A stretch of DNA of 64,000 nt, from NCBI GenBank assembly GCA_013339765.2, contig CM023454.1, positions 38,894,950-38,958,949 on the forward strand, in the 5' to 3' direction. A program made the position numbers and the translations under genes. A model generated the notes under the pieces. That model was not told the origin of the DNA. It did no database searches and saw nothing but the letters and a program-made list of their open reading frames with translations. Source of the stretch: Haemaphysalis longicornis. Lineage: Eukaryota; Arthropoda; Arachnida; Ixodida; Ixodidae. The stretch's first letter is position 1; each line of letters begins with the position of its first letter. This document shows positions 42,914-54,559 of this stretch, piece after piece.

Positions 42914-45409
42914 TGTCCAGCAAAGCTGTTGGAAGCCACTAAAATTGTTACGAAGAAGGTTGCGTAGTGTTCCTCGTCGTCTCCGCGGTATTCTCGGTTG
43001 CGTTCGGCTAGTCTCACTAGATAAGAGTAGAGAGTATCAGCCCTCTTATCTCGCATTTTTATGTGCCTCTGCCATTGAGATCGGGCAGTTCGCAAAACGT
43101 GATATTTGCTTACACTGCTACGGTTCACGGGCTGCCAGTTTGGTTGTTTATGCGCTTTATTCAGTCAACTCCGGTAGGCTTACCTAGACCTTCCTGCTCT
43201 GCGGCTGCGTCGGACTGACATAGTTCCGAACACAAATCAAATATCACCCGTGTAACAGCATTCCGGCTCAAGAAGTGTGTCCAAAAATGCAATTTGGATG
43301 CCTCTTTGGTAGTGCTCTAGAGTTCTCCTTTGGTAGTGCGAACTTCAACAAGCGACACGGTTGAAGTTAGCGGCGAGGCAGTAGATACGGCAATCTCGCA
43401 GCGCTGATGAACGACAAAATGGCCGCCATTGCTAACTTGCATGGTGCAGCAGCGTCACTCTAATACATTATCTACGGACACTATGCTAGGCTTCTCTGGC
43501 GGCATATCCTGACGCTTGCAGTCGGCTTCATGGGAAACAACTGCTCTATTTATTGACACTAGTGCAGCCAAGCATTCAAAGTTATTCTGGAAATATATTC
43601 TTTACAAGGAACACATAATGGAGGGTCACATGGTCCACGGGAGCCTTAACACACATTTTGTGGTTTTGATGCTTATTGTGTGGTTTTCTTAAGTGAATTA
43701 TGAGCTTCATGCTATGTGCCCGTTTAGCCCTACGCAAGGGAACGGTGGTTTATACCTTGAGCCTGGCCGTTGTTGCCCAAGGGGATTGTTTTTGGCAGTG
43801 GCGATAAAACTGAAGGGGGTAGAGGTATACAGCTGTGCTGTAACCCAAAATAAACAGTGAACATCGCCGAAACATTAACCAACCAAAACAGGGACCTCCT
43901 CCCCATGTGCTCGAGATTGGGCGGCTGAAACAGGATATCATTTCTCCGGGCATTCCACTGCAAGCTGAGGGCGCAATACCTGTATTGTTCTGAAGTGAAA
44001 GTTATTTACTAAGAGTCCACTGCTTCATAGGTAACGATGGTCACATTCATGTAGGTCTCGTTTGACACATCTTCTTCGGCAAGATTGAAACTTTTTTTCA
44101 TACACACATGCCCTCTGGAATGAACAAGTCCGAGAAATTTGAATTAGTTTCTGATAATATACGTTTTTTTTCACGTTAACATGTATATGGAAACTTGCTA
44201 TCGTAGTGAGTGATACGGAAGCATTCCGTTTCTGGGAATTTAAGTGGTAGTGAGCAGGGAGGGGGATTGTTCATTTTAAACATCAAAGTAGTGAACTGCG
44301 GATATTCTTCAAGTGCACAAGTGTTACGTCCTATTACGAAGGGATTCCTTTAAAATGTGATGCCTTTGAGTAATACATTAACTACCTCTCACCATGGCCA
44401 CACATATCTAATATTGTCTTGTTTTGATGCTCTTACAATTGTTCATGGCTTCAAATGTCGCGTACTTATTGGAGACAATGGAAACACTGACTTTTATTCT
44501 ATTGCTTGTGCAATGAAGCTTCACTTATGCATTATTAACACTCACTCATGTCTCAATAATAAAATCGTGCTACATGTATAACTGAAAACACAGCCACAAT
44601 ACTGATATCATTAAATATTCCACGACACATCTCAAATTAGGTCAGGTGTGATTATTATGTTATAAGTGATTATTGCCTTTTTGCGTGTCAGTGCCCTGAC
44701 TCAGCAAAGTATAACAGAAGGCATTTACATATCCCATGAGAAAAACCATGTCACGCTGCGAAAATGTTGGTACTGCTTGTGTAACATAATCTGGCCCGAC
44801 GTTTTCACTGGAGGTGCCCTGAAGCGGCCAATAAAAATTTCTAAACAAATGTGCGATGATTTATGATATATAATTTCCTTTCAGAACGTGCGATAATCTA
44901 TTAAGGGCCAGAAGCCGGAATGAATGACGAACTCTTCAGCGAAATACGACATTGTGAGCAAATCTACAGAAGCACTGAAAACGCACATATATAAAAACTA
45001 GTCAAAAAATATTCGCTCTGCAATAAAGCAGTATCACATTTTTTAGTTCTCTTTAGGTGTGTTCTGAACAAGTGTGAAAAAGTTAAAATCGGTAATTATT
45101 CATGCACCAGAACAGCTTACCGAACTAGGAAATTATGAAATTGAGTTAAAGGTTCGGAGCTGTCTGTAGCTCTGAGTATTTTTGTCCAGTTCGCCTGATT
45201 GTCACATGTCTAAGAATAATACATCCAGAAATAAAATTTCATCACGAGCCCTCATTTTTCTGCAACTCGGGTAAAGAAAATGGTAGAGTTTCGTTGTTTA
45301 TCGACATAAACTACGGTTATTCATTAATGCGTCACGTGCCCAAATACACCACTTTTTCGTGTTATTAGTATCAAGAGAAACTGATTTGTCGATTTTTTTA
45401 ATATGTGAC
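42914..45409. other. No feature recognised
   Basis: Mostly AT-rich sequence without coding motifs, TIRs or tandem repeats that I can support. Overlapping short minus-strand frames at 43730-43963 have no recognisable domain. Confidence 0.4.
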
Positions 45410-45424
45410 ATACCACCGGTGTAT

Positions 45425-46285
45425 GTCCTTCCAACTGACTGGAACGGACCTTCTGGGCCCGTTCCCTACATCGCGATCCGAGAACAAGTGGATTGTTGTA
45501 GCGACAGACTACATGACGCGCTACGCAAAGACCGCCGCACTTCTGAGGGGGACTGCACAAGAAGTCGCAAAGTTTTTCATAAGCCAAGTTGTGCTGCGAC
45601 ATGGAGCCCTGGAAGTCCTCATCACGGACCGCGGAACGGCTTTTACTGCGTAGCTGATGCAAGGGATATTACGCTACAGCAACACGGTAACCGAAGAACG
45701 ACGGCGTACCACTCCCAAACGAACAAAATTACGGAACGCCTGAACAAGACAATCGCGGATATGCTGTCAGTGTACGTCGACCTTGAACATAACACTTGGG
45801 ACGAAATGCTACCGTACGTCACCTTTGGGTACAACACGGCTATCCAGGAAACTACGCAGATGACACCGTTCGAGCTTGTCTTCGGAAGACGGCCGACTAC
45901 GATGCTCGAAGATATGCTTCCGCACGTAGAAGACTACGACATCAACGGCGACGTCCAGGGATACCTTCAGCGTGCGGAGGAGGCCCGCCAGCTGGCTCGA
46001 GCTCCTACAACGAACCAGCAGCTGGTGGATGCCGGGCGGTACAACCTCCGACGCCGAGACGCCGAGTACCACCCTGGGGATCGTGTCTGGGTTTGGACTC
46101 CAATCCGTCAACGCGGACTAAGTGAGAATCTTCTGCGGCGATATTTCGGACCCTATTAGATTCTACGATGTGTCGGCCAACTTACCTGCGAGGTGATCCC
46201 CGATGGTGATTCCGGAACATCACGACGACGCACGCGGCCCGAACTCGTCCACGTAGTTCGCTTGAAACCTTACTATGCAAGATGA
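45425..46285 (+). pseudogene. Gypsy-1 integrase (truncated copy)
   Basis: LGPFPTSRSENKWIVVATDY carries the first catalytic Asp (45450-45510), followed by MTRYAKTAAL, VLRHGALEVLITDRGTAF with the second Asp (45595-45650) and, after a frameshift near 45650, TTAYHSQTNKITERLNKTIA with the catalytic Glu (45700-45760). Then come LPYVTFGYNTAIQ, FELVFGRRPTTM, HPGDRVWVWTPIR and LLRRYFGPY, the GPY/F module, with an in-frame TAG right after it at 46157-46159. It ends in VVRLKPYYAR. It carries fewer lesions than the same region of the full copy. Confidence 0.85.
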
Positions 46286-46344
46286 CGGACTTTTATTGTT
46301 GTTCTTTCGGACTGTGTTTTTTTAGCATCCGGTCCATGCACTCT

Positions 46345-46353
46345 TAGAGGGGG
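46345..46353 (+). other. Polypurine tract of truncated gypsy-1 copy
   Basis: AGAGGGGG followed by TAA and the LTR start at 46357, the same layout as the full element. It would prime plus-strand DNA synthesis. Confidence 0.7.
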
Positions 46354-46356
46354 TAA

Positions 46357-46779
46357 TGCAGCCAACCATGTATGCGTGGGTTTATTTATTGTTTGTTTTT
46401 AATGCTGGGCCACGCCCGGCTGTGGTATTTGCGTTACAAACGAAGCGCGTCTTACATTCTTTACTTTTATGCCGCACGGGCTATCAGATTCAGATAAGCA
46501 GACTGTTTCGCCCTTATATCACTAGCCGAGAATAATCATCTGTGATATACAATGTTCTGGATGTGAATCGACGTCTCCAGAAACACTTGCGCCGAAAGAC
46601 AAAAGCCTGCAGAGCATACGCCGCGTCATTCATTCGACGACACTCGCCTGTGCTAGTCTCTTGGTTGAGCGCTGCTTCGCCGCCTCTATATTCTCTTCAG
46701 TTTTTAGGGGAGGACAAGTTCGCTCCAATAAACTTTTTTTCTCCTTGAAGACAACCGTGTCATCCTTGGCTTCGTGACA
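46357..46779 (+). repeat. Gypsy-1 family 3' LTR, diverged subfamily
   Basis: 423 bp, TGCAGCCAACC...CTTCGTGACA. It aligns along its length with the other gypsy-1 LTRs but is clearly more diverged, especially over 46370-46530. An AATAAA lies near 46727. Confidence 0.85.
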
Positions 46780-47419
46780 ATATGAAGGTCTTCTTGCTGC
46801 AAAAAAACGAACTATTAAAACACCTTTCTCTCACACCGCTATTTGTTTTCAAAATTATGCATTGTAAAAGTTGCACAACTTTTTGAATATAGGTTTTACC
46901 GCGACTATAGGGCGTGTGTAAAAACGAAGAAAGCACATGGTAAAACGTTACGAATCCTCGGATCAACGAAGTCACATGCAGAAAACGTAATACAGAACAC
47001 TGGGACGCAACACTTTATCGTACTAGCTATAAATAAGGCACGCTCTGATAGCAGCTTCCCTTATTATTGAACTGCTTGCAACAAAACACCGTGTTGATAT
47101 TGCCAGTATATAACTGCAAGATGTTCGTAGAATGTATTTAGCAATAAAGTGTAATATTGTCTCAATTTTCTAGACTTTGCTAGAGTTCTGTATAAGGCCA
47201 TTTTTCTATTATTTTACTGTGGACCTGTTGTAGTGCACCTATCATTGTGTACCTCTTGTTCTCTGTCTCCTTTTTTAGGTACTATGTACCCCGTACTGAA
47301 CGTTGCTGGTATTCCAAGGGGCAGTCGCCTCGTCAAGCTACCTATTGCAGCAGCTTTCTGAGAGTGCTACATGTTTGAATTTAAAAAACATAACGCATGC
47401 AGCTGATTTTATTTGAAAT

Positions 47420-47830
47420 GCGAAAACAATACGGATCCAGAAGTTGTGTACTTTTGAATGCAACTTCCTAAAGGGTGGATATTTGTACCGCTTAATATAA
47501 CGGCTTCTTGCCCCTTTTTTGCTATTTGAGCGGGACTATCAAAATATGTTTCAGGACACACAACTCCTCGAATTATGTTGTGAAACACAAGAAACTTTTT
47601 GTTGGGAAAGACAAAAAACATTGTGAAACTCAAGAAACACTGTTCAAAAGTTACAGATCTTCTAATATACAAATAAACGCTACCTCTTCGATTATTAGAA
47701 ATTCTATGATTGGAGAGGAATTCATAGTTTGGTTTGTTGTAGCACTCGGAAGGCATCAGCCAGGTTTCTGTACACCGAAAACATCATACATAAATATGTG
47801 CTGTGTTAAGACACCACACAAAGTGTCATT
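47420..47830 (-). pseudogene. LINE endonuclease fragment (LINE-G)
   Basis: Minus strand. CTETWLMPSECYNKPNYEFL followed by SNHRISNNRRGSVYLYIRRS matches the APE endonuclease stretch of CR1/Jockey LINEs (LTETWL...YxxxxxxRxxxxGGGVxLYI). No RT is found downstream. Unannotated DNA surrounds it on both sides. Confidence 0.55.
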
Positions 47831-49242
47831 TCTTGATATGGTGTAATATGGTGCAATGCTGATTGTTGTTGGTTTCGCCTGCAAAAGTCAGTACAAAGTT
47901 AATATTAGGGAAATAATTAAAAGCTATAAAAAGAGAAAAAGAGGGACGGGATCCGGTGGAGTGAGGTCCGCCACAAAGGATTACGACAGTTGGGATAGAT
48001 CGGCTTGTCTTGTTATCCTGCTGGTCTTTAATAATTCGAAATTCTATATAAGAATGTGACCTTTGCGTGCCCGAGCGTAGCGCCAACCCTTTCGCTTCTA
48101 TCCAGCAATAGTTTTGCTATGTAGCTGCTTCTGTTTAGCAAAACGATGTTGGTTAAGAAATTGGGGTAGTCCACTCAGTCCGAATGCATTAGTGAAGTGC
48201 ACCTTTTTTCAAGAGGTGGGTAGAATGCACCGGGTGGAGCATGATATAAAATTCACCATAATTTCGACTTGTTGTTTGTCTTCGTTGGTACCAAGTGGGC
48301 ATCATCCTTCCAAGCCACTGTCACCCATGAGTGGACCCTAGCGGCTAGAAAGAGAACAATATTGGTGTCGGTTTTTTCCGTGGTTTTTGACACCGACTTG
48401 TACACTGTATTACGTCGGCGACTGTACAGCTGCGGTTCTGTCCGTTCAGGGCTAGTAGTCACAAGTACTATTTTCAGGCACAGTTTTACTGTCGGAGGCT
48501 TTCTTTACCTTTAGTTACCGTAACTGCTTTTGTGCTTATTCGAAATATTTATTAAAGGAATAAAAGCAGTCAGCCACGCGCACTGCAGACGTCTACCGCG
48601 TTGCAAGTTTCTGATAAATGTTACAGTTGATAACCTATATTTTCTGATATTTTTAACAATGAGCTTCTAAGCTCCGTGATTGCGGGAGGAAACTTGTCGA
48701 GAACTTTTTTAGCGCCCCTCTATCTTGGCTCAGAATCGCTACCCATTGAAACCTCAGACATTGTACGTGAAGATTATAGGCACAATCAATATAAAATTAA
48801 AAATACAAAGCAATTTCCAGGCATAAAGTGCACAATAGCAGAGAGCGGGCTGCCAGAACCTTTTTTCTTGATGCTTCTCTAGCAGTTGTGCAGGGATCGG
48901 TGCGAAGAGAAATTGTTTGTGCTTCGACTACTTTGCGTCAGCGAAGACGTTTCAGAGTCGCGCAGTGGCGCCGAGCTTCTGAACGATAAGAAAAGGGCAC
49001 TGAGGTGGCAAGTGAAGACAGGCACACGTTGAAAACCAACCAGCCGGGGACAGCAGTTGAATGCGGAATTTCGGAAATGCACAATTGTAATGAGCAGGCT
49101 GCACATCCTTTCCTGTAAAGATATTGCCCTGTTTTAAGTGCCGTTTAGGCATGTTCAGGTAACCCTATGAAATAAACAAGCTAGGGTGGCTGCCTGAAAC
49201 ATTTTCATGAAATGCTTTATAAAACCAAAACCATCACTGGCT

Positions 49243-49313
49243 TTTGGCGGCAGATTTGGCGGCAGACCTATCGACATTATCGACAATATTTGGCGGCAGA
49301 CCTATCGACATTA
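49243..49313. repeat. Short tandem duplication
   Basis: TTTGGCGGCAGACCTATCGA followed by CATTA occurs twice (49256-49280 and 49289-49313), preceded by a partial TTTTGGCGGCAGA at 49242. It is non-coding. Confidence 0.8.
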
Positions 49314-49721
49314 GGCAGCGTGCTTTTGAAGCCGTGCAAGGTCGCTATCACCACCAGCACGCCTGCTGAAAGTCTGAGCAGAGTGTATAACGGGGCCATA
49401 GGCTCATATAAAGGCAAGTCGAATTCCACATGTTGCTCTTGAGCCCAGACTTTGGCACTAGCATGAATAACGTGGTCAAAGAATCCGCAGTGTGCCAGAC
49501 GTATGCGTATAAAAAACCTAGGTAGTGATTTACGATCCGTCCTACGGATCAAATTTCGGTATAGGGTCTGGGAGAATATCCTCGAATAAGATTGGAAAGG
49601 CTTATTTCTCCGATTATACCATGTTTTCGGGTTTCCCACATGTAGAATTGCGCCGTGATACATTTTCATGAACTTTTTTGTGAAAACAGCAGCGCGAAAA
49701 CATAAACAACAAAACAAGCAG

Positions 49722-49959
49722 CATTGTTCTCAGTGGCTAAGCCGTTGAGCTGCTAAGCGCGAAGTCACGGGTTCGATTACCGCCCATGGCGGCCGCTTTT
49801 CTGATGGAGGCGAAAAGCAAAAACGCCCGTGTGTACGAGATTTCGGCGCACGTTAAAGATCCCCAGGTGGTCAAAATTATTCGGAGCCATCCACTACGGC
49901 GCGCGTCATCGTCTGCGTCGCGTCAGCGCCTTAAACACCACAATCAATCAATCAATCAG
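49722..49959 (+). mobile_element. tRNA-derived SINE (Ruka-like)
   Basis: A tRNA-like head with an A-box-like TGGCTAAGCCGT (49734-49745) and a B box GGTTCGATTAC (49770-49780), the RNA polymerase III promoter. A body with GCGGCCGCTTTTCTGATGGA, GGCGAAAAGCAAAAACGCCC and CACGTTAAAGATCCCCAGGT follows, the core I associate with tick Ruka SINEs. It ends in (AATC)n at 49940-49958. The head cannot be a functional tRNA. Confidence 0.8.
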
Positions 49960-50095
49960 AAACGCCCAAGAGTACGAGATTTCGGCGCACGTTAAAGACT
50001 CCAGGTGGTGAAAATTATTCCGCAGCCTTCCACTACGATGCACGTCATCGCCTGCATTGCGTCGGCGCGGATAACCATACAATCAATCAATCAAA
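49960..50095 (+). mobile_element. Headless second SINE copy in tandem
   Basis: Repeats the SINE body from AAACGCCC onward (GAGATTTCGGCGCACGTTAA, CTCCAGGTGGTGAAAATTAT) and again ends in AATCAATCAATCAA. It lacks the tRNA head and sits directly on the first tail. It arose either from unequal duplication or from a second truncated insertion at the tail. Confidence 0.8.
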
Positions 50096-51419
50096 GTTCT
50101 CTGACATTCTTAGGAGATGGGAAAATATAGAAGTTTGCGAGGGCACGTGCGTAAATAAGAAAAGGTAATACGTGATTTGCATTGTTGGTTGAGCCGTGTC
50201 GTCACGAAGGGTAGGGAAGGTTTCTGCGGAAATTGGCAACATCTGCCAACAACTTGAAATCCCTATGTTTGGGACACATCCTGTGACGACACATACGTTT
50301 AAGCAGGCGACCACCAGATGTTAGTGAACAACACCCAACAAAGGCAGGTTCTATCATTGTGGTTACACCGTCAGTGCATGCAATTTTAAGGCTTACTCCA
50401 GAAAAGACACCCTCAACACCTTCATTCTGACAGAAAACTAATCAGTTTCCCCAATACGTTATCAAATTTGTTCTCTCAATGTATACTTTGCTCGTGATGT
50501 TAACTGATCTAAGAAGACGAATCATGCGTGTCTGGGATAAAACAGGGAGCGGGTCAAGCGGCATGCGTTTAGGCAACTTTCCAATCCTCGCATGCCCTCA
50601 TTTTTGTTCCCTCACCTTTTCCTAATGTATGCCATACCAGTCGCTGAAAAAGAACAAAGCTGCTGTTCTTATCAGAAGCCTCTTTTTACGATCTCTGTCT
50701 AGGGCCCATACTCGAAAAAATCTCAATAGGCACTCCTAACAAGAAGGTGTCCTAGATAAACAATGCTTGTAAGTGTCTCTCTCTCTAGAGGGTAGCAACA
50801 ATTCTTGCCGTTGTTGAAGAATCGCCTTCTTAAAAAAAACGCGGAAGCAGTTATGTCAAAGAAGTTTGAGGTTTGAAAGCAAAACAAAGGCACCTGAAAA
50901 AGTTGCGGACTTCGGAACTATACAGCAAGTGGCATCTACACCACCTGGCCAAAGAAAGCAGGAGCACCACAATGGTAAGCCGCGTTCTTGTCTTCGTGCT
51001 GAAACAGCGCAAGGAAGGTAAACCGTGCCGTACAACTAAGAGGTGCTTTTCCGAGCACTTTGCTACATTTTTTTCCGATACACTTGATTACTTCATCCAT
51101 AAATGGGTACTTCTTTATAAGACAAACTGTGATGATATTCTGGAATACCGGAAATGCCGCCCTGGATTCTGTTGGTTCTCGAATGATGTGCACAACATAC
51201 TTTACAGCATTTCCCATGCCATGTGTATGCTAGCAGTGGAGCAGAATATCTATAAATATTGTAATCGTAAATTATATAAACAGTAGGCAATCACTCAAAA
51301 GAAGTTCTCGTGCCTCCTCAAGCTGTGGCGTGAGTTCTCGTACACAACCCACTGGCGCATCGTAGGTGTTGTGAAATCTCCCCCCCCCTACCGGATAATG
51401 GCCGCCGCGATAGAAGTGC
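50096..51419. other. No feature recognised; one open frame
   Basis: A plus-strand frame of 137 codons (50873-51286, MKAKQRHLKKLRTSEL...) has no recognised domain and begins with a basic, possibly helical stretch. A CT run (50779-50788) and a C run (51380-51388) are the only other structures. Confidence 0.35.
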
Positions 51420-51548
51420 CTTGATTTTACCTAACCGGCCAAACCACTTCCGCTCACTGACTAGCCAGAGTCGTTGTTAATTATTCATAGTGACGCTGGC
51501 TAGTCAGTGAACGGAAGCGGTTTGGCTGGCCGGTTAGGTAAAATCAAG
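51420..51548. mobile_element. Foldback palindrome, copy 1
   Basis: The left arm CTTGATTTTACCTAACCGGC... and the right arm ...GCCGGTTAGGTAAAATCAAG pair over about 50 bp, through AAACC.CTTCCG and CACTGACTAGCCAG, around a loop of about 28 bp. No coding capacity. It looks like a short MITE or foldback element. Confidence 0.85.
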
Positions 51549-51617
51549 ACCCACTGCTTCCATCCAGTACAGCAATCCTAACTGGTGTCGTTTCGCAACT
51601 GCAAGTGATTAGTCTGT

Positions 51618-51725
51618 CTTGATTTTACCTAACCGGCCAAACCGCTTCCGCTCACTGACTAGCCAGCGTCACAGTGACTCTGGATAGTCACAGTGCGGAA
51701 GCGGTTTGGCCGGTTAGGCAAAATA
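51618..51725. mobile_element. Foldback palindrome, copy 2
   Basis: The same left arm as copy 1 (CTTGATTTTACCTAACCGGC...) with a shortened right arm (CGGAAGCGGTTTGGCCGGTT ... AAAAT). It is in the same orientation 70 bp downstream of copy 1. Its loop differs and lacks part of the GACTAGCCAG pairing. Confidence 0.8.
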
Positions 51726-51761
51726 ATACCGACTGCTCCCGCGGCGGCCGTCTCGGGGTAC

Positions 51762-51783
51762 GGGGGGGGGGGGCGGCGGGGGG
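51762..51783 (+). other. G-rich tract
   Basis: Twelve G, then C, GG, C and six G. It could form a G-quadruplex and is a likely assembly or replication trouble spot. Confidence 0.6.
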
Positions 51784-51789
51784 AAATTT

Positions 51790-52623
51790 TACAACACTCA
51801 CGAGGCGCCTGCCCACAACCTACAACAAGCATATTTCATTTTCAAAAGATGGCGCACAAACTGCCTCTTTGAACACTCCACTGCTTCCCCATATATACCG
51901 ACCGGGACCGACCGCTTCAAAAATCTTTGAAAGATGTCGAAAGGCCTATGCAGTGTTGATAATTCTTTAGTTTGCCTTGAATCCAGCTGCATGTGTTGAT
52001 GGCGTTTCAGGAGATGTCGGCGAAATTGTCAAAGATGTCTACTGTGGTCTTCAAATTTTTTTTGAACTGTTTGACAACCATTGCTCGCAGTTTTTATACC
52101 TTGGCCCCATGGAACACTCTAGCCACAATGGCTTAATGTATAACACGATGTCGGAGGTGACCTTACTTTACTTCAACTCTGTTTTACCATGTAGTTCAAA
52201 TGTGGAGGAAGATTGATGTTTTTCTCGCACACTTACAACTGTTACCCTACAGCCTGAGGCGAAACTTGAGCGTTCAAGGCAACATGCCTAATAAAACTGT
52301 TAGCTTGACTCAATACCAGTGTGTGTTGAAAAAAAGTGCTGTACTGAAGGAGAAGAAACAGGTGAATACATTAGCTGAGCCGCGGCCTTGCAATGAAAAT
52401 ACGGTATTTTGAGACAAAAGACGTACAAAAGACATTTTCTGTTTTCTACGCAAGGCGGTCGGGATCAGAAAATAAAAACGCGGGAGTGAGGTAACATGCA
52501 TGGTGCCGCGCCTGCACATGATTGGGATTCAGCCTAGGGATTCGTAAGTACGGTACCTGTGTCTGGCAGTGCCTTGTAAACCGCTCATTGAGGCTGTTGT
52601 GTCAACATATGCTGAGAACACTC
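51790..52623. other. No feature recognised (gypsy-1 left flank)
   Basis: Short frames on both strands and no family motif. ATAT at 52624-52627 is the left target duplication of gypsy-1. Confidence 0.4.
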
Positions 52624-52627
52624 ATAT
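52624..52627. repeat. Gypsy-1 target-site duplication, left (ATAT)
   Basis: ATAT directly precedes the 5' LTR. The same four bases follow the 3' LTR at 58634-58637. Confidence 0.75.
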
Positions 52628-53051
52628 TCCCGCGAACCATACATTGGGTTTGTTTATTTGTGTTTTGCTTTTACCGCCCGGCTGCGCCGGTATGTGTTAT
52701 CTCTGCGCCAAGAGAACCGCGTGTTCCATTCTTTCTTTCTGTGCCGCTTGTGTGATCTGTTGTGATAGGGAGAGCATTCCGATCTAACCTGAATAGCCCA
52801 GAATAATCTTCTTGGATCTACTATGTTCTCGATGCGAATCGACGTTTCGAGAACCACGCGCGCCAAAAGATAAAAAGCCTGCAGTGTGGACGCCGGGGCA
52901 TTCGATTCGATGACACTCGCCTGTGCAAGTCACTTTGTTGACCGCTGCTTCGCCACCTCTGTATTCTTTTGAGTTGTTAGGGGAGCACAAGTTCGCTCCA
53001 ATAAACGTGTTTCTCATTCAAGACAACTGCATCATCCTTGTCTTCGTGACA
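52628..53051 (+). repeat. Gypsy-1 5' LTR
   Basis: 424 bp. The first bases, TCCCGCGAACC, show the TG start decayed to TC, and it ends CTTCGTGACA. A TATA-like GATAAAAAG lies at 52869-52877 and AATAAA at 53000-53005, giving a promoter and polyadenylation signal in the expected U3/R order. Confidence 0.95.
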
Positions 53052-53071
53052 TCTGGTGGAGGTGCTGGGTA
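53052..53071 (+). other. Candidate primer-binding site
   Basis: TGGTGGAGGTGCTGGG begins two bases after the LTR. PBSs normally start with TGG, the complement of a tRNA CCA end. I cannot name the tRNA. Confidence 0.55.
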
Positions 53072-53081
53072 CGCACCCTTC

Positions 53082-54440
53082 ATGCCCACTACAACCTCCG
53101 GAAGCCGCCAAGCCAGTCCAACTAGAGCCAGCCTCCGCCTGCAAGATTTACCACCCCAGTTCGGTTTGATGCCAGAAGGGCCCAAGAAAAGGAACGCTGC
53201 AACCAACACCTTGGTGCAAGAAACAACGTCGCCAATCGTCCTGCAGCAGCCCTGGAAACCCCCATCGTTCCGGGGAGCCCCCGCTGAAGACCTCGAAGAA
53301 TGGTTGGAGAAGCTGGAGCGCGTCCGCATTTTCAACAGGTGGGACGACGAAGAAACTTTCCGGTATGTCTTCTTTTACTTAGAAGATCTGCTCGAACTTG
53401 GTTTGAGAACCATGAGAGTTCTTTGACCGACTGAACTCACTTCAAAAAGGAGTTCCTTAAGACATTCACTACCGTTGTGAGAAAAGAGCGAGCTGCGATT
53501 TTGCTTGAAACTCGGACACAACACCCAAACGAAGGGGTCGTGATCTTCGTTGAGGAGATGAAGAAAATATTTAGCCGCGCAGACCCCCAAATGACGGAAG
53601 AAAAGAAGTTACGCTTCTTGATGCGCGGTGTGAAGGAGGAGCTGTTTGCTGGACTTGTCCGCAACCCGCCAAAAACCATCGCTGAATTCGTGATCGAAGC
53701 CAGCACGATTGAGAAGGCTCGCGAAATGCGTGCTAAGCAGTATGACCGGAACTGTGTTGGCGCGGCCAGTGCAAACTACGTCGACAACATGCGGATTCCG
53801 GCTGATAGCCTACGCGAGACCATCCGCGCAGTAGTGAGAGAGGAGCTGCGGAAACTTTTCTCGACGACGCCGCAACCCAAGTCGCTTGCCTAACTGACGT
53901 GATCCGGGAAGAAGTTCAAAGCGCTTTGGGAACTTCTGTGGGATCCGAAGTACACTGCGAGCACCAAGCTATGACGTACTCCGCGGCTGTTCACCGACCC
54001 CGCCCTGCTCCAGCACGTCGTCAAGAGGCACGTCGTCAAGAGGCCCCGCCCTACCGCCGCCCACTGTCGCCCGCCCGATCCCCGGTAGCACAAACCCAGA
54101 AGTCGAGGAAGACTGACGTATGGCGAACACCGGATAATCGTCCTCTGTGCTACCACTGCGGAGAGGCCGACCACATCTACCGTCGCTGCCCATACAAGGG
54201 AATCGGAACTACGTGGTTTCTGCGTGGACGCACCACGCCCTCCGACGCGGCCAGCACCCATCTGAGATTGAAGAATACCTGTCGAACACCAGCCGTGGAC
54301 CAGCCCGTTTCAACCGTTCGCCGTCGCCCTAGCCGTACCAGTCGCCGGACCGCCGTAGCAGTGCTGACTTCGCACGTGGAAGGTCTCCCAGCCCATGCGG
54401 GGGAAACTAAAGGCGGCAACTTCTGGAGGTGAAGTTGCTC
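53082..54440 (+). pseudogene. Gypsy-1 gag (capsid and CCHC nucleocapsid)
   Basis: The ATG at 53082 gives MPTTTSGSRQASPTR. The capsid-like segment has FRGAPAEDLEEWLEKLERV followed by RIFNRW (53270-53345). A frameshift near 53390-53430 shifts to the frame reading FLKTFTTVVRKERAAILLET, then QMTEEKKLRFLMRGVKEELF, then REELRKLF. A second frameshift lies near 53890. The nucleocapsid knuckle is CYHCGEADHIYRRC (CX2CX4HX4C, 54149-54190). Later frame changes occur after 54200. It would package element RNA into particles. Confidence 0.9.
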
Positions 54441-54559
54441 TACGGCGAAAAACTGGAAACCCTCCAACGACGCAAGGACGCGCTGAAGACAGTGATTAAC
54501 GAAATGCCCGCATCCCGACGACCCGACCTAACCCCGACGAGACTCCCGAACACGACGAC

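Larger units (their letters stand above)
45410..46779 (+). mobile_element. 5'-truncated gypsy-1 copy: integrase plus 3' LTR
   Basis: Similarity to the full element begins at about 45425 (corresponding to about 57275) and continues through the integrase, polypurine tract and a complete LTR. gag, protease, RT, RNase H and the 5' LTR are absent. The DNA left of 45410 is unrelated, so the break came from deletion or recombination. The 3' flank is ATAT (46780-46783), as at the other gypsy-1 insertions. Confidence 0.85.

Noticed and set aside
42586..43128. 180-codon minus-strand ORF as a gene
   Set aside because: The plus strand of the same DNA carries a LINE ORF1 pattern, and the minus product shows no domain and odd composition.
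49730..49800. Functional tRNA gene
   Set aside because: The A and B boxes belong to a SINE head. The acceptor stem and a normal anticodon arm are not present, and a SINE body follows.
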